Below, piece after piece: positions 8,925-16,375 of a DNA stretch of 64,000 bases. The notes beneath the pieces are model-generated. The model had not been told where the DNA came from, did not search any database, and worked only from the letters and a program-made list of their open reading frames with translations. The number at the start of each line of letters is the position of its first letter. The stretch's first letter is position 1. This DNA comes from Alteribacter lacisalsi (GTDB lineage Bacteria; Bacillota; Bacilli; Bacillales; Salisediminibacteriaceae): contig NZ_PDOF01000001.1 of assembly GCF_003226345.1 (NCBI RefSeq), forward strand, positions 2,108,001 through 2,172,000. Direction: 5' to 3'. The position numbers and the translations under genes were made by a program.

Positions 8925-9078
8925 GTATAATTCCTCCCTAATAGCCTGTTACTCACATGTTTATGTCAGGTTGGGCGGAAGAATGATGACAAGATGCCCC
9001 GGGCAGTAAACTTGTCCTGTTCTGGTGTAATTTTGTCAGGGGGGAGGCGGGCAGTTTATGTAACATTTGGGACGTTCC

Positions 9079-9178
9079 TCTGAATCTGAGCGGTTTAATC
9101 TAAACATAAATGCCTTACTCACAGTCTGAAGATTTTTCTCTGAAAATAACCATTTTAGTCTGAAAAAAAACAATCCCA
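9079..9178. repeat. 20-bp period TCTRAA array
   Basis: Core hexamers TCTGAA or TCTAAA start at 9079, 9099, 9139 and 9159, with a degenerate TCACAG at 9119: an exact 20-bp spacing. The array lies in the 420-base gap between divergent spoVR and the membrane-protein gene at 9348. Nothing else clear was seen in that gap. Confidence 0.6.
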
Positions 9179-9347
9179 ACTCCACTTATCCTGAACTTTT
9201 CTTAACTATTTTCAAAGACACCGCTTACAATAATTGTCCACCGGGGCATGTTAAGGTATGATATTTATTTGTGTGCTCAAACTTGAACATAACTTTTGTT
9301 ACCATTCATTACCTGAACATCAGGATAAATACTGGGGGACTTACAAC

Positions 9348-10883
9348 ATGGAAACAGCAGAACAAATTACGAATCTGCAGCTGCTCAATCAGTTCTGGAT
9401 CATCCTTCTCTTCCTTATACCGATCGTACTCATTTCCAGGACGGTCGTGGCAGGAACGAGGTACTCTCCAATTCTGATCATCGTTATCTTTGGTCTGGGG
9501 ATGGGCTATCTGCTCGAAACAACCGGCGTCTCCAATCCCGGGCTTGAAAACTTTCCGTTCATCAACTTAATGGCGGCAACCACAATTATTGCCCTGATCG
9601 CCTCGTTCTTCGTCGGCGGACAGGAACTCCGTAAAATTCTCGGAAAGAAGCCGCTTGAAGCGGACGATATGGTCGTCCCATCAGAAGAGGAAGTGATTCT
9701 TGGAACATCAAGAACACAGTTTTTCTTTATCATTCGGGCGTTTTTCCTTCTGTTCGGTATTCAGGGGATCACTTACGCAATGCTCGGCACCGGTGGGGAT
9801 ACTCCCCTGGCAGGCTATTATCCGCTCGCAGCCTATATCGGGCTCGCAGCTGCTGTCATTCTGATTGACAACAAGGCGCGCATTGCGGACAAGCACCGCT
9901 ATCTGCGTAAAGGGATTATTGAAATTGTGGTCATCATCGGGATCCTCCTCGGCTCCTACTATGTAGCTCAGGCAGTGGCACCGATTATCGCCCTGCCACA
10001 GATTTTCTTTGCGATGATGATTGCGGCCGGTCTAGGAGCGTTCTGCTACAAGTGGACATTCGGACCGACACTGCGCTCGCTTCTATTTGCCGGTATTCCA
10101 ATCGTTCTTGCCGCCAACTTTCTGGTCGGCGGATCACGGATCAGTGATGCCTTTGCAATCCCGGGTGTAAACGCCGTACTAGTATACGGGTTCTTCGGCC
10201 AGCTGCTCTGGATGTTCGGCGGTATTGCCCTGCTCATGTTCTTTGCACGAACAGCCAATGCCCGAAACCTGGCACCTGGTATGGCCGGGGCCCTGTCCCA
10301 CTCGGGTCTGACCGGCGCGTGTACGGCCGGTGACTTCGGTAAAACGGCCGCCAGCCGGGCACCGATTATGATCAATATTCCGTTTTTCGGACACATTTTT
10401 GTATTTTCCGTACTCGCGGTCAGCGCCGAGCGGGGCAGCCTCTGGATGGCGCCTGCGCTCCTGATCGTCGCAGTCGGTGTGTTTCTAACTATTCTTTCAC
10501 TTAAAAACCTGCGTAAATCCGGAGGCGAAGACCGGAAAGAGGTTACTGCTCTTATGCAGTTTTCTTTCGGCTGGCAGCTGTGTGCCGTCTTCGGAGGACT
10601 GGCGTTTCTCGGCATGAGTACGCTCGCAATTGATTATGCGGCGATGGCCCAGGCGTCAGCCATTTCCCACTTCGGTCTGTTTGCCGCCATTCAGGAGGGC
10701 ATGTTCGGCTCTGAAGCGGCTACGCTGATCCCGTTCATCTTCTCCATGCCGTTCCTCGTTCATCCGCTCGTGTTCTTCATGTTCGGAAAAGCGATGGAAA
10801 ACGGCGGCGAGATGCCGGTCAAACCGGTATACATCATGGCACTGATCGGTCTTGCGGGAATCGTTCTTGCACTGTTTTTTTAA
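9348..10883 (+). CDS. Polytopic membrane protein, probable transporter, unrecognised
   Basis: A 511-residue, strongly hydrophobic protein with about 12-14 predicted membrane spans. The start METAEQITN is chosen because GGGGGAC lies upstream; the open frame extends to 9258 without a site. Features that may be functional are FFVGGQELRKI in the first half and the conserved-looking ARTANARNLAPGM ... LTGACTAGDFGKTAASRAP in the second half. These polar, Gly-rich breaks in a hydrophobic background are typical of secondary transporters with discontinuous helices. I cannot assign a family or substrate. Single gene with a strong terminator. Confidence 0.75.
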   Translation: METAEQITNLQLLNQFWIILLFLIPIVLISRTVVAGTRYSPILIIVIFGLGMGYLLETTGVSNPGLENFPFINLMAATTIIALIASFFVGGQELRKILGKKPLEADDMVVPSEEEVILGTSRTQFFFIIRAFFLLFGIQGITYAMLGTGGDTPLAGYYPLAAYIGLAAAVILIDNKARIADKHRYLRKGIIEIVVIIGILLGSYYVAQAVAPIIALPQIFFAMMIAAGLGAFCYKWTFGPTLRSLLFAGIPIVLAANFLVGGSRISDAFAIPGVNAVLVYGFFGQLLWMFGGIALLMFFARTANARNLAPGMAGALSHSGLTGACTAGDFGKTAASRAPIMINIPFFGHIFVFSVLAVSAERGSLWMAPALLIVAVGVFLTILSLKNLRKSGGEDRKEVTALMQFSFGWQLCAVFGGLAFLGMSTLAIDYAAMAQASAISHFGLFAAIQEGMFGSEAATLIPFIFSMPFLVHPLVFFMFGKAMENGGEMPVKPVYIMALIGLAGIVLALFF

Positions 10884-10894
10884 ACCAAAAGTAT

Positions 10895-10924
10895 GAGAGC
10901 CCCTCCAGCGGGCTCTCTTTTTTT
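10895..10924 (+). terminator. Intrinsic terminator
   Basis: GAGAGCCC (10895-10902) pairs with GGGCTCTC (10910-10917), followed by a seven-T run. Confidence 0.92.
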
Positions 10925-11087
10925 ATGCAACAAATAAGTATATGTACAAACGATGAAAGATAGAACACTTTTTTAAAATTAGTTCATTCGAACTGGATAA
11001 TCGGTCTCTTCCCGCCCTTGACGTGAGCGGCAGGCAGGCGTACGGTAGGAGAAGTATGAATTTTTCCGATAAAAGGGGCCGCATAAC

Positions 11088-12026
11088 ATGAACAGAAAAT
11101 TATATATAAAAACCGCTCTACTCGTGCTGCTGATTGTGGCTGCCGGGGGCATGTACGTGAATTACCTTTACCAGTCAACCGTACAGACTGCCGAAGAGGT
11201 ATACGAGGAAACCGATCGCGATGAATCAGAGCGCCGTGACGTTCCTCTCGATATGGAGCAGGAAGAGCCTGTCTCCATTCTTCTGCTCGGGATCGGGGAC
11301 CATCCCGGGGAGACAGGCCGGTCCGACTCGATCGTTGTGCTGACTGTTAATCCCGAAGACGAGTCAATGTACATGTTTAATATTCCACGGGATACCCGTA
11401 CCGAAATTGCAGGGCGGGGAACGGAGGATAAAATTAATCACGCCTATGCTTTTGGCGGTGTGGATATGGTGATGGATACTGTCGAGGATTTTCTTGATAT
11501 CCCGATAGATTATTTTGCCGCGATTAATATGGAAGGGTTTATGAAAATGGTGGATGTATTCGGAGGAATAACGGTGCAGAATGACTTTGAGTTCCGTCAG
11601 GACGGCATTGACTATCCTGAAGGTGAAATCCATCTGGACGGAGAAGAGGCACTGCACTATTCCCGGATGCGGCGTTCCGATCCTCGCGGGGATCTCGGCC
11701 GGAATGCCCGTCAACGCCAGGTGCTGAACGAAATCATCAGCGAAGGAGCCTCATTTTCTTCGGTGACCCGAATCAACCAGATGCTCGATGTGGTCAGTGA
11801 CAACCTCCGCACCAATATGACGTTTGATGAAATGCGCCACATGTTCGAAAACTACCGCGGCGCCCGCCATAATATCGAGCAGTTTGAAATTGCCGGGGAA
11901 AACACGACGATTGACGGCGTATATTATTACGAAGTTTCCCAGGACGAGCGGGCACGTGTATCAGAAAGAGTGAAAGAACATTTGGACATTAGTGAAGGAG
12001 CGGCTTCAGCAGTTAAGGATGAATAA
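11088..12026 (+). CDS. LytR-CpsA-Psr (LCP) family ligase
   Basis: A 312-residue membrane-anchored protein: one N-terminal TM (about 7-27), an acidic linker rich in Glu/Asp (about 32-60) and an LCP domain (about 60-215). Typical LCP residues are present: the Asp of GRSDSIVV (D80), the Arg-Asp of IPRDT (101-102), the INHAYAFGG motif and the RRSDPRGDLGRNARQRQ motif. LCP enzymes (TagT/U/V group) attach teichoic-acid-type polymers from a lipid carrier to peptidoglycan on the outer face of the membrane. The ATG lies 8 bases after AAAGGGG. The acidic linker suits a salt-adapted host. Confidence 0.92.
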   Translation: MNRKLYIKTALLVLLIVAAGGMYVNYLYQSTVQTAEEVYEETDRDESERRDVPLDMEQEEPVSILLLGIGDHPGETGRSDSIVVLTVNPEDESMYMFNIPRDTRTEIAGRGTEDKINHAYAFGGVDMVMDTVEDFLDIPIDYFAAINMEGFMKMVDVFGGITVQNDFEFRQDGIDYPEGEIHLDGEEALHYSRMRRSDPRGDLGRNARQRQVLNEIISEGASFSSVTRINQMLDVVSDNLRTNMTFDEMRHMFENYRGARHNIEQFEIAGENTTIDGVYYYEVSQDERARVSERVKEHLDISEGAASAVKDE

Positions 12027-12028
12027 AC

Positions 12029-12076
12029 AGAGGGCCGGGCAAACAGGTGATATTCACCTTTTACCCGGCCCTCTTT
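12029..12076. terminator. Bidirectional terminator
   Basis: AGAGGGCCGGG (12029-12039) pairs with CCCGGCCCTCT (12064-12074), with an inner AGGTGA/TCACCT stem. It lies between the convergent LCP and crcB genes and can serve both. Confidence 0.85.
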
Positions 12077-12089
12077 CTGTTCATTTCCA

Positions 12090-12470
12090 TTAGATAAACC
12101 AGTAAATACCGAACACAAAGCCGGCAAGTGACCCGCCGATGCTGAGTACAATGTAGTAGACGGCTTTTGGATACTTCTTCTGTTCAAGAAGGGTAATGGC
12201 TTCCACGCTGAAAGTGGAAAACGTGGTAAATGCCCCGAAGTAGCCGATCCCGAGCAGCAGAAACCAAGGGTTATGGTATTCAAAGATTGGGATTCCTTCA
12301 AACATGGCGCCGAAGAAAACCCCGAGCCCGATTGAGCCGAGTATGTTCACAATGAGCATGGCCACAGGAATCGGAGGCGACGGCCAGTGGTGCTGGATTT
12401 TAGCCCCCAAAAGAAAGCGGCTGATCGCCCCGGCCCCGCCGCCGAAGGCCACGATAAGCAATTCAATCAC
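12090..12470 (-). CDS. crcB: CrcB/Fluc fluoride channel subunit (second gene)
   Basis: A 126-residue protein with four membrane segments and the CrcB signature: GGGAGAISRFLLG near the start, VNILGSIGLGVFFG, and GYFGAFTTFSTFSVE with the Phe/Thr/Ser-rich pore helix. Fluc channels export fluoride passively as dual-topology dimers. This gene begins inside the end of the upstream crcB (8-base overlap), so the two are translated together and probably form a heterodimer, as is usual for paired crcB genes in Bacillus. No fluoride riboswitch was recognised upstream. Confidence 0.93.
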   Translation of the reverse strand: MIELLIVAFGGGAGAISRFLLGAKIQHHWPSPPIPVAMLIVNILGSIGLGVFFGAMFEGIPIFEYHNPWFLLLGIGYFGAFTTFSTFSVEAITLLEQKKYPKAVYYIVLSIGGSLAGFVFGIYWFI

Positions 12471-12867
12471 CGGTAACCGCCTCCTTCTTTTTACCGAGTT
12501 TATCAGCCATCATGAAGCCGGCTAAAGCCACGAGCAGGCCACCCGACAAACTCATACCGATATACAGCGCCGAAGCTGTAATCGAATTCTCTCCCGCAAG
12601 CATGAATGCATCTGCTGCCAGTGTGGACATAGTTGTCAGACTGCCGCAGAACCCGACGCCGAGTCCTGCTTTCCAGACCTCACGCGGCTTGCGGTGCAGC
12701 ACATAGCGTGTGAGAGCGCCAAGCAGAAAGCTGCCGGCTATATTTTCAATCAGCGTTCCGATCGGGTAAAGCGTGAACATCGTCTGCACGTTGATTAGAT
12801 ATCTGACGATTGTACCGAGCGCTCCTCCGATAAAGATGGCCCCGGCTAAGTACCAGCTAATTTTCAT
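12463..12867 (-). CDS. crcB: CrcB/Fluc fluoride channel subunit (first gene)
   Basis: A 134-residue, four-TM CrcB homologue with GGALGTIVRYLIN, ENIAGSFLLGALTRY and GFCGSLTTMSTLAADA, the last being the pore motif. It is the first gene of a two-gene fluoride channel operon and overlaps the second. The start ATG has an AAGGAGC ribosome site. The paired-subunit arrangement implies a heteromeric channel. Its C-terminus is basic (KLGKKKE), the opposite of a Glu-rich end, which fits the idea that paired subunits adopt fixed opposite orientations. Confidence 0.93.
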   Translation of the reverse strand: MKISWYLAGAIFIGGALGTIVRYLINVQTMFTLYPIGTLIENIAGSFLLGALTRYVLHRKPREVWKAGLGVGFCGSLTTMSTLAADAFMLAGENSITASALYIGMSLSGGLLVALAGFMMADKLGKKKEAVTGD

Positions 12868-12904
12868 ATGTAATGCTCCTTAGATTGTTGGTAACTGACC
12901 TAAC

Positions 12905-12931
12905 ATTATAGGAAAAATCGTACGTGTTCAA
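12905..12931 (-). promoter_or_regulatory. Possible crcB promoter
   Basis: On the minus strand, a perfect -10 TATAAT (12905-12910) has TTGAAC (12926-12931) 15 bases upstream. The spacing is short, so this is a tentative sigma-A promoter for the crcB pair. Confidence 0.4.
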
Positions 12932-12973
12932 GGCTTGGTGGTTCGAGCGGCTTTTGGAGGAGCGGTTATAGGA

Positions 12974-13110
12974 CATAACTCCATGGTGATTTTGAGTTAG
13001 GTCATGAAACAAGCCTTTTCGTGTCATAACTCCGGTGCGATTTTGAGTTAGGTCATGAAACTCTCCTTTTCTCGACTCAACTCCTGCGGAAAACTGAGTT
13101 AGGGCCTGAA
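12974..13110. repeat. 51-bp tandem repeat, locus 1
   Basis: Units beginning CATAACTCC start at 12974 and 13025, with a diverged third near 13076: a 51-bp period. Each contains GAGTTAGG(T)C about 26 bases further on. The same core and period recur at 56118-56260. Otherwise the gap between crcB and the acylase gene holds only a terminator. Confidence 0.7.
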
Positions 13111-13203
13111 ATACCGTGAAGTCACCTGCCCACTGCCTGCTGAAACCGCAAGCATACTAAGCCGGGACACTTCCACACATATATTCACCCTCCACCAACA
13201 CAA

Positions 13204-13237
13204 AACGGCTCCGGTCAAAATCTCAACCGGAACCGTT
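13204..13237 (-). terminator. Terminator of acylase gene
   Basis: AACGGCTCCGGT (13204-13215) pairs with ACCGGAACCGTT (13226-13237), followed on the minus strand by TTGTG; 50 bases after the stop codon. Confidence 0.7.
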
Positions 13238-13286
13238 AACTCCTATACTGTTATAGTCTTCGCTTCACTGCCTCGCCTCAAAGCTT

Positions 13287-15758
13287 CTATTCCTCCGGCA
13301 GGAAGCGTTTCACATTTGCCTCTTCCCCACCCGGATCCACATTTTTGAGCATGGGATAAAGTCCTCCCTCCACCCAGGTGTCCACCTGATCAGAATAGTG
13401 ACTCGAAAGCACCTGCCCGGACTGGCCGGGATTCAGAATATCCCTGGCCGGTTCCTCAAAACTCAGGTCAGCCACAAAGCGCCAGCCTGCTCCGTGATTT
13501 ACGCGACCTGTTTCTGCATTGTAGGAATGGGCGCCCGGCGTGGCCCCGCTGCCGCCGACTTCGTACGGTCCTACGTCATAGAGATGATTCAGCGGCCAGA
13601 CACCGCTTAACGGATGACGGACGGTCATGGCATGCCACTCGCCCCACCTCCACGCTTTGGGATCACTTCCCTGAAGCTCTTCACTTTTTTCAACGGCCCG
13701 AATAAATGTTTCCCGGGAAAACGAGCCGAAGTCACGCTGATATAACTCCTCAAGAAACCCGAACATCATGCCCTCGGCATCCTCTGCCGCCTCATGAATC
13801 GTATGATGAATAACAAGGGCACTTGAGTACTCAAAATCCACGATCCGCTCGAACATCTCCTCGCCGAACTGGTTGTACCACTGATGCCACAGCAGCGCCT
13901 CGGGAGAATCCACCGTTTCCACGTAATCCCACTTACGTAGCATGTCCAGTGCCTCCTGTTCAAGCCCGGACAACTCGCCGTCAACTGACTCGACAGCCTC
14001 CACCAGAAGCGGTACAAAGGAGCGGGCCTGCGTATTCGTAAAATCAAGCTGCATGGCCTGACTCTGGTCCATCGTGAACGGCTCGCCGGCTGCCATCTGA
14101 TCATCAATCATTTCCTTCAGGCGCTCAGCCCGGTACGGGTAAAAACTGCGGCCGATTTCATAGGGGTATTCATCGTCAACCGGCTTGTTGTTGGCGGTCA
14201 TGATGTATCCTTCAGCGGGATTGACCACCTGCGGGAGCTCATCTGTGGAGATAAAACCATCCCACTGATAGTCCGGATCCCATCCTGGCACAGGTAGAAG
14301 GCCGTCTCCGTTCTGTCTGACCGGCAGGCGTCCCTGCCCTCTGTAGGCGATATTGCCCTCTGTATCTGCAAACACCCAGCTGAGTGCCGGGTTTACAAAT
14401 CCATCAAGCCCTTCCATAAACTCATCCACATTCGTCGCACGGCTGAGACGGAGCACTCCGTTCAGCTCTTCTCCCGCTTCACGGCCGGACCAGCGAAGAC
14501 TCATAGCATGGTACGGGGCATCCGGGGACACAACAGGTTCCTCGTCCTCTTCTTCATCATGAAACAGGTGACTCATGATCGGTCCGTTTCTGGTGACAAC
14601 GACCTGCTCCACGAGCGGGTCTTCTCCGTCCACCTGAATGATTTCCTCGATCACTTCAGCCTTTTCCCAGCCGTTATCGTAGCGGTATGTGTGCTGCTCT
14701 TCAGGATGTGCCTCCTCCAGAAACAGATCCTCCTGATCCACTGACATGGAGGTCACCCCCCAGGCGAGGTGCTCGTTATGGCCCAGAACGACACCCGGTA
14801 CGCCTGGAACAGTCACGCCAATCGAATGAAAGTCTCCTTCAAGCTCGAGATTAGTCTGGTACCAGACGCTCGGAATATCCATCCCAAGATGCGGATCGTC
14901 AGCGACAATCGGGAAGCCCGATTCCGTATGCTCGCCACTGATGGCCCAGTTATTGCTGCCGTTGTACTCTGGCGGCGCGAAGGCTTTCAGACGGCCAAGT
15001 GCCTCCCCGTCAAACGGCATATCTTCTACGTCAATCTGCTCATAGATCGTCGGAAAATGATTATCAATATGATATTCGGGAAACAGAAAACGGGCGTCAT
15101 CGCCAAGCTCCTGAACGAGCTGATAGTTCTCGATTTCATTGCGGTGATTTCCTGATAACGTGTAGCCCATGTACTTGATTACCAGCGCCGTATCTGCCGG
15201 CGTCCAGTCGGCCGGCTCATACCCTAAAACGGTAAATTCGAGCGGCTGTGTGCCGGATTCGAATGCTTCTCTTTTGTACGCTGTCACCCCGGCAGCATAC
15301 GCCTCCACCATTTGCGCAGCTTCCTCATCCAGAAGCGTCAGCATATCTTCAGTGTAGCGGTGCATGCCGTAGGTACGGAAAAACCGGTCTGAATCAAGTG
15401 CCGCATCTCCCACAACCTCAGAGAGCCGCCCTTCAGCGAGACGGCGGGTCATGTCCATCTGAAAAAGACGGTCCTGGGCGGTTACGTATCCCTGTACATA
15501 AAACAGATCTTCCAGATCACCTGATGTGATCTGCGCGACGCCCCGGGCATCCCGGACGACTGTCACTTCCTCATTTAATCCGGCAAGCGTTTTCTCCCCT
15601 TCCATTACTGGATGACTTTTCGTTACGAACCAATAGGCCGTACCGGCGCCGATCACCAATAAAAACACGAGTATGCCCGCAGCGATTACGAGCACTTTCA
15701 CCCATTTTCTTTTTATAAACGGTGCCTGTGCAGGCTGTGTGCCAATTTCTCTTTCCAT
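13287..15758 (-). CDS. Membrane-anchored penicillin-acylase-family N-terminal hydrolase
   Basis: An 823-residue protein with one N-terminal TM (about 20-45) anchoring an extracellular penicillin amidase-type Ntn-hydrolase. The alpha part runs to about residue 267; autocleavage is expected between Gly267 and Ser268 of NGSNNWA, making Ser268 the N-terminal nucleophile. Other family motifs are YVQGYVTAQDRLFQMD, HLAWGVTSMSVDQEDLF and MTANNKPV. Related enzymes cut penicillins, N-acyl-homoserine lactones or other N-acyl amides, so the true substrate is open. The long acidic segment (HDEEEDEEPV) is consistent with salt adaptation. Single gene with its own terminator. Confidence 0.92.
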   Translation of the reverse strand: MEREIGTQPAQAPFIKRKWVKVLVIAAGILVFLLVIGAGTAYWFVTKSHPVMEGEKTLAGLNEEVTVVRDARGVAQITSGDLEDLFYVQGYVTAQDRLFQMDMTRRLAEGRLSEVVGDAALDSDRFFRTYGMHRYTEDMLTLLDEEAAQMVEAYAAGVTAYKREAFESGTQPLEFTVLGYEPADWTPADTALVIKYMGYTLSGNHRNEIENYQLVQELGDDARFLFPEYHIDNHFPTIYEQIDVEDMPFDGEALGRLKAFAPPEYNGSNNWAISGEHTESGFPIVADDPHLGMDIPSVWYQTNLELEGDFHSIGVTVPGVPGVVLGHNEHLAWGVTSMSVDQEDLFLEEAHPEEQHTYRYDNGWEKAEVIEEIIQVDGEDPLVEQVVVTRNGPIMSHLFHDEEEDEEPVVSPDAPYHAMSLRWSGREAGEELNGVLRLSRATNVDEFMEGLDGFVNPALSWVFADTEGNIAYRGQGRLPVRQNGDGLLPVPGWDPDYQWDGFISTDELPQVVNPAEGYIMTANNKPVDDEYPYEIGRSFYPYRAERLKEMIDDQMAAGEPFTMDQSQAMQLDFTNTQARSFVPLLVEAVESVDGELSGLEQEALDMLRKWDYVETVDSPEALLWHQWYNQFGEEMFERIVDFEYSSALVIHHTIHEAAEDAEGMMFGFLEELYQRDFGSFSRETFIRAVEKSEELQGSDPKAWRWGEWHAMTVRHPLSGVWPLNHLYDVGPYEVGGSGATPGAHSYNAETGRVNHGAGWRFVADLSFEEPARDILNPGQSGQVLSSHYSDQVDTWVEGGLYPMLKNVDPGGEEANVKRFLPEE

Positions 15759-15924
15759 GTATCGTTCTCCCCCTGAATAATTGAAAGTTGTCCTTTAATT
15801 ATTAATTCGGGGAGCGAAGGGGAAATCCCTTTACCGGTGAAAACCTTGTTTTCTTTGCCCGAAAAGGGCGGACGGGTTTGACCCTGCCGGCATATATTTA
15901 TTTAGTAAAGTTTGTTAATAGCTG

Positions 15925-15953
15925 TTGACAGTGAATTGTGAGTCCGATATCAT
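15925..15953 (+). promoter_or_regulatory. Sigma-A promoter of the mgtE unit
   Basis: TTGACA (15925-15930), a 17-base spacer and TATCAT (15948-15953). Transcription should begin near 15960, just before the M-box. Confidence 0.85.
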
Positions 15954-15975
15954 TGCAAGCAGTTGAAAAAAACAT

Positions 15976-16131
15976 TCCTCGTTAGGTGAGGCTCCTGTAC
16001 GGAGATATGCTGCTGCCCAAAAATGTCCAAAGACGCCAATGGGTCAACCGGAATCATCGACATAAGGTGTTTCCTAACGCAGCTGGCTCAAGTCCTATGC
16101 CGTACAGTGCTAAAGCTCTACGAATGGAGGC
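15976..16131 (+). ncRNA. M-box (ykoK leader) magnesium riboswitch
   Basis: The conserved M-box blocks are all present in order: GTTAGGTGAGGCTCC near 15981, GATATGCTGCTGCCC, GTCCAAAGACGCCAATGGGT, ATCATCGACATAAGG, GCAGCTGG, CCTATGCCGTACAGTGC and GCTCTACGA near 16115-16123. M-box RNAs fold when Mg2+ is plentiful and expose a downstream terminator, switching off Mg2+ importer genes. Here the promoter is about 25 bases upstream, the terminator is at 16172-16204 and the controlled gene is mgtE. Confidence 0.97.
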
Positions 16132-16171
16132 TTGTGGCCCGAACACACAATGTTATTTGCGATGCATGTAA

Positions 16172-16204
16172 CACCTTCATTCGTATGGAATGAAGGTTTT
16201 TTTA
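16172..16204 (+). terminator. Expression-platform terminator of the M-box
   Basis: CCTTCATTC (16174-16182) pairs with GAATGAAGG (16188-16196), followed by seven T. It is 170 bases before mgtE and should be used at high Mg2+. Confidence 0.92.
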
Positions 16205-16248
16205 ATGCTTAAATTTGTGGAATCTCATATCCAGGGAGGTGGTGTGGA

Positions 16249-16359
16249 ATGGACCCGAGTCCCAGTCCCGATTCATTAAAGCGTTTTAGCATAGTTAAAT
16301 ACGGAAAAAAGATATTAATGAACAAGGTCCGTTCTGCACTTGTGCAGCCGGTCTTGTAA
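16249..16359 (+). CDS. Pro/Asp-rich upstream ORF between M-box and mgtE
   Basis: A 36-codon ORF with a near-perfect ribosome site (GGGAGGTGG, 16234-16242; GGAGG is 9 bases from the ATG). The product begins MDPSPSPDSLKRF and continues basic (VKYGKK), ending VQPVL. Its stop is 16 bases before the mgtE ATG and just before mgtE's own AGGAGG. It lies after the riboswitch terminator, so it is translated only when transcription reads through. The Met-Asp-Pro-x-Pro-x-Pro-Asp start followed by a basic segment resembles the enterobacterial MgtL leader peptide in composition, not by demonstrated homology. It may be a regulatory leader peptide or a small protein. Confidence 0.65.
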   Translation: MDPSPSPDSLKRFSIVKYGKKILMNKVRSALVQPVL

Positions 16360-16375
16360 GAGGAGGCTGACCCCC

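Noticed and set aside
12868-12960. Fluoride riboswitch before crcB
   Set aside because: The conserved crcB-motif blocks were not found in the short leader.
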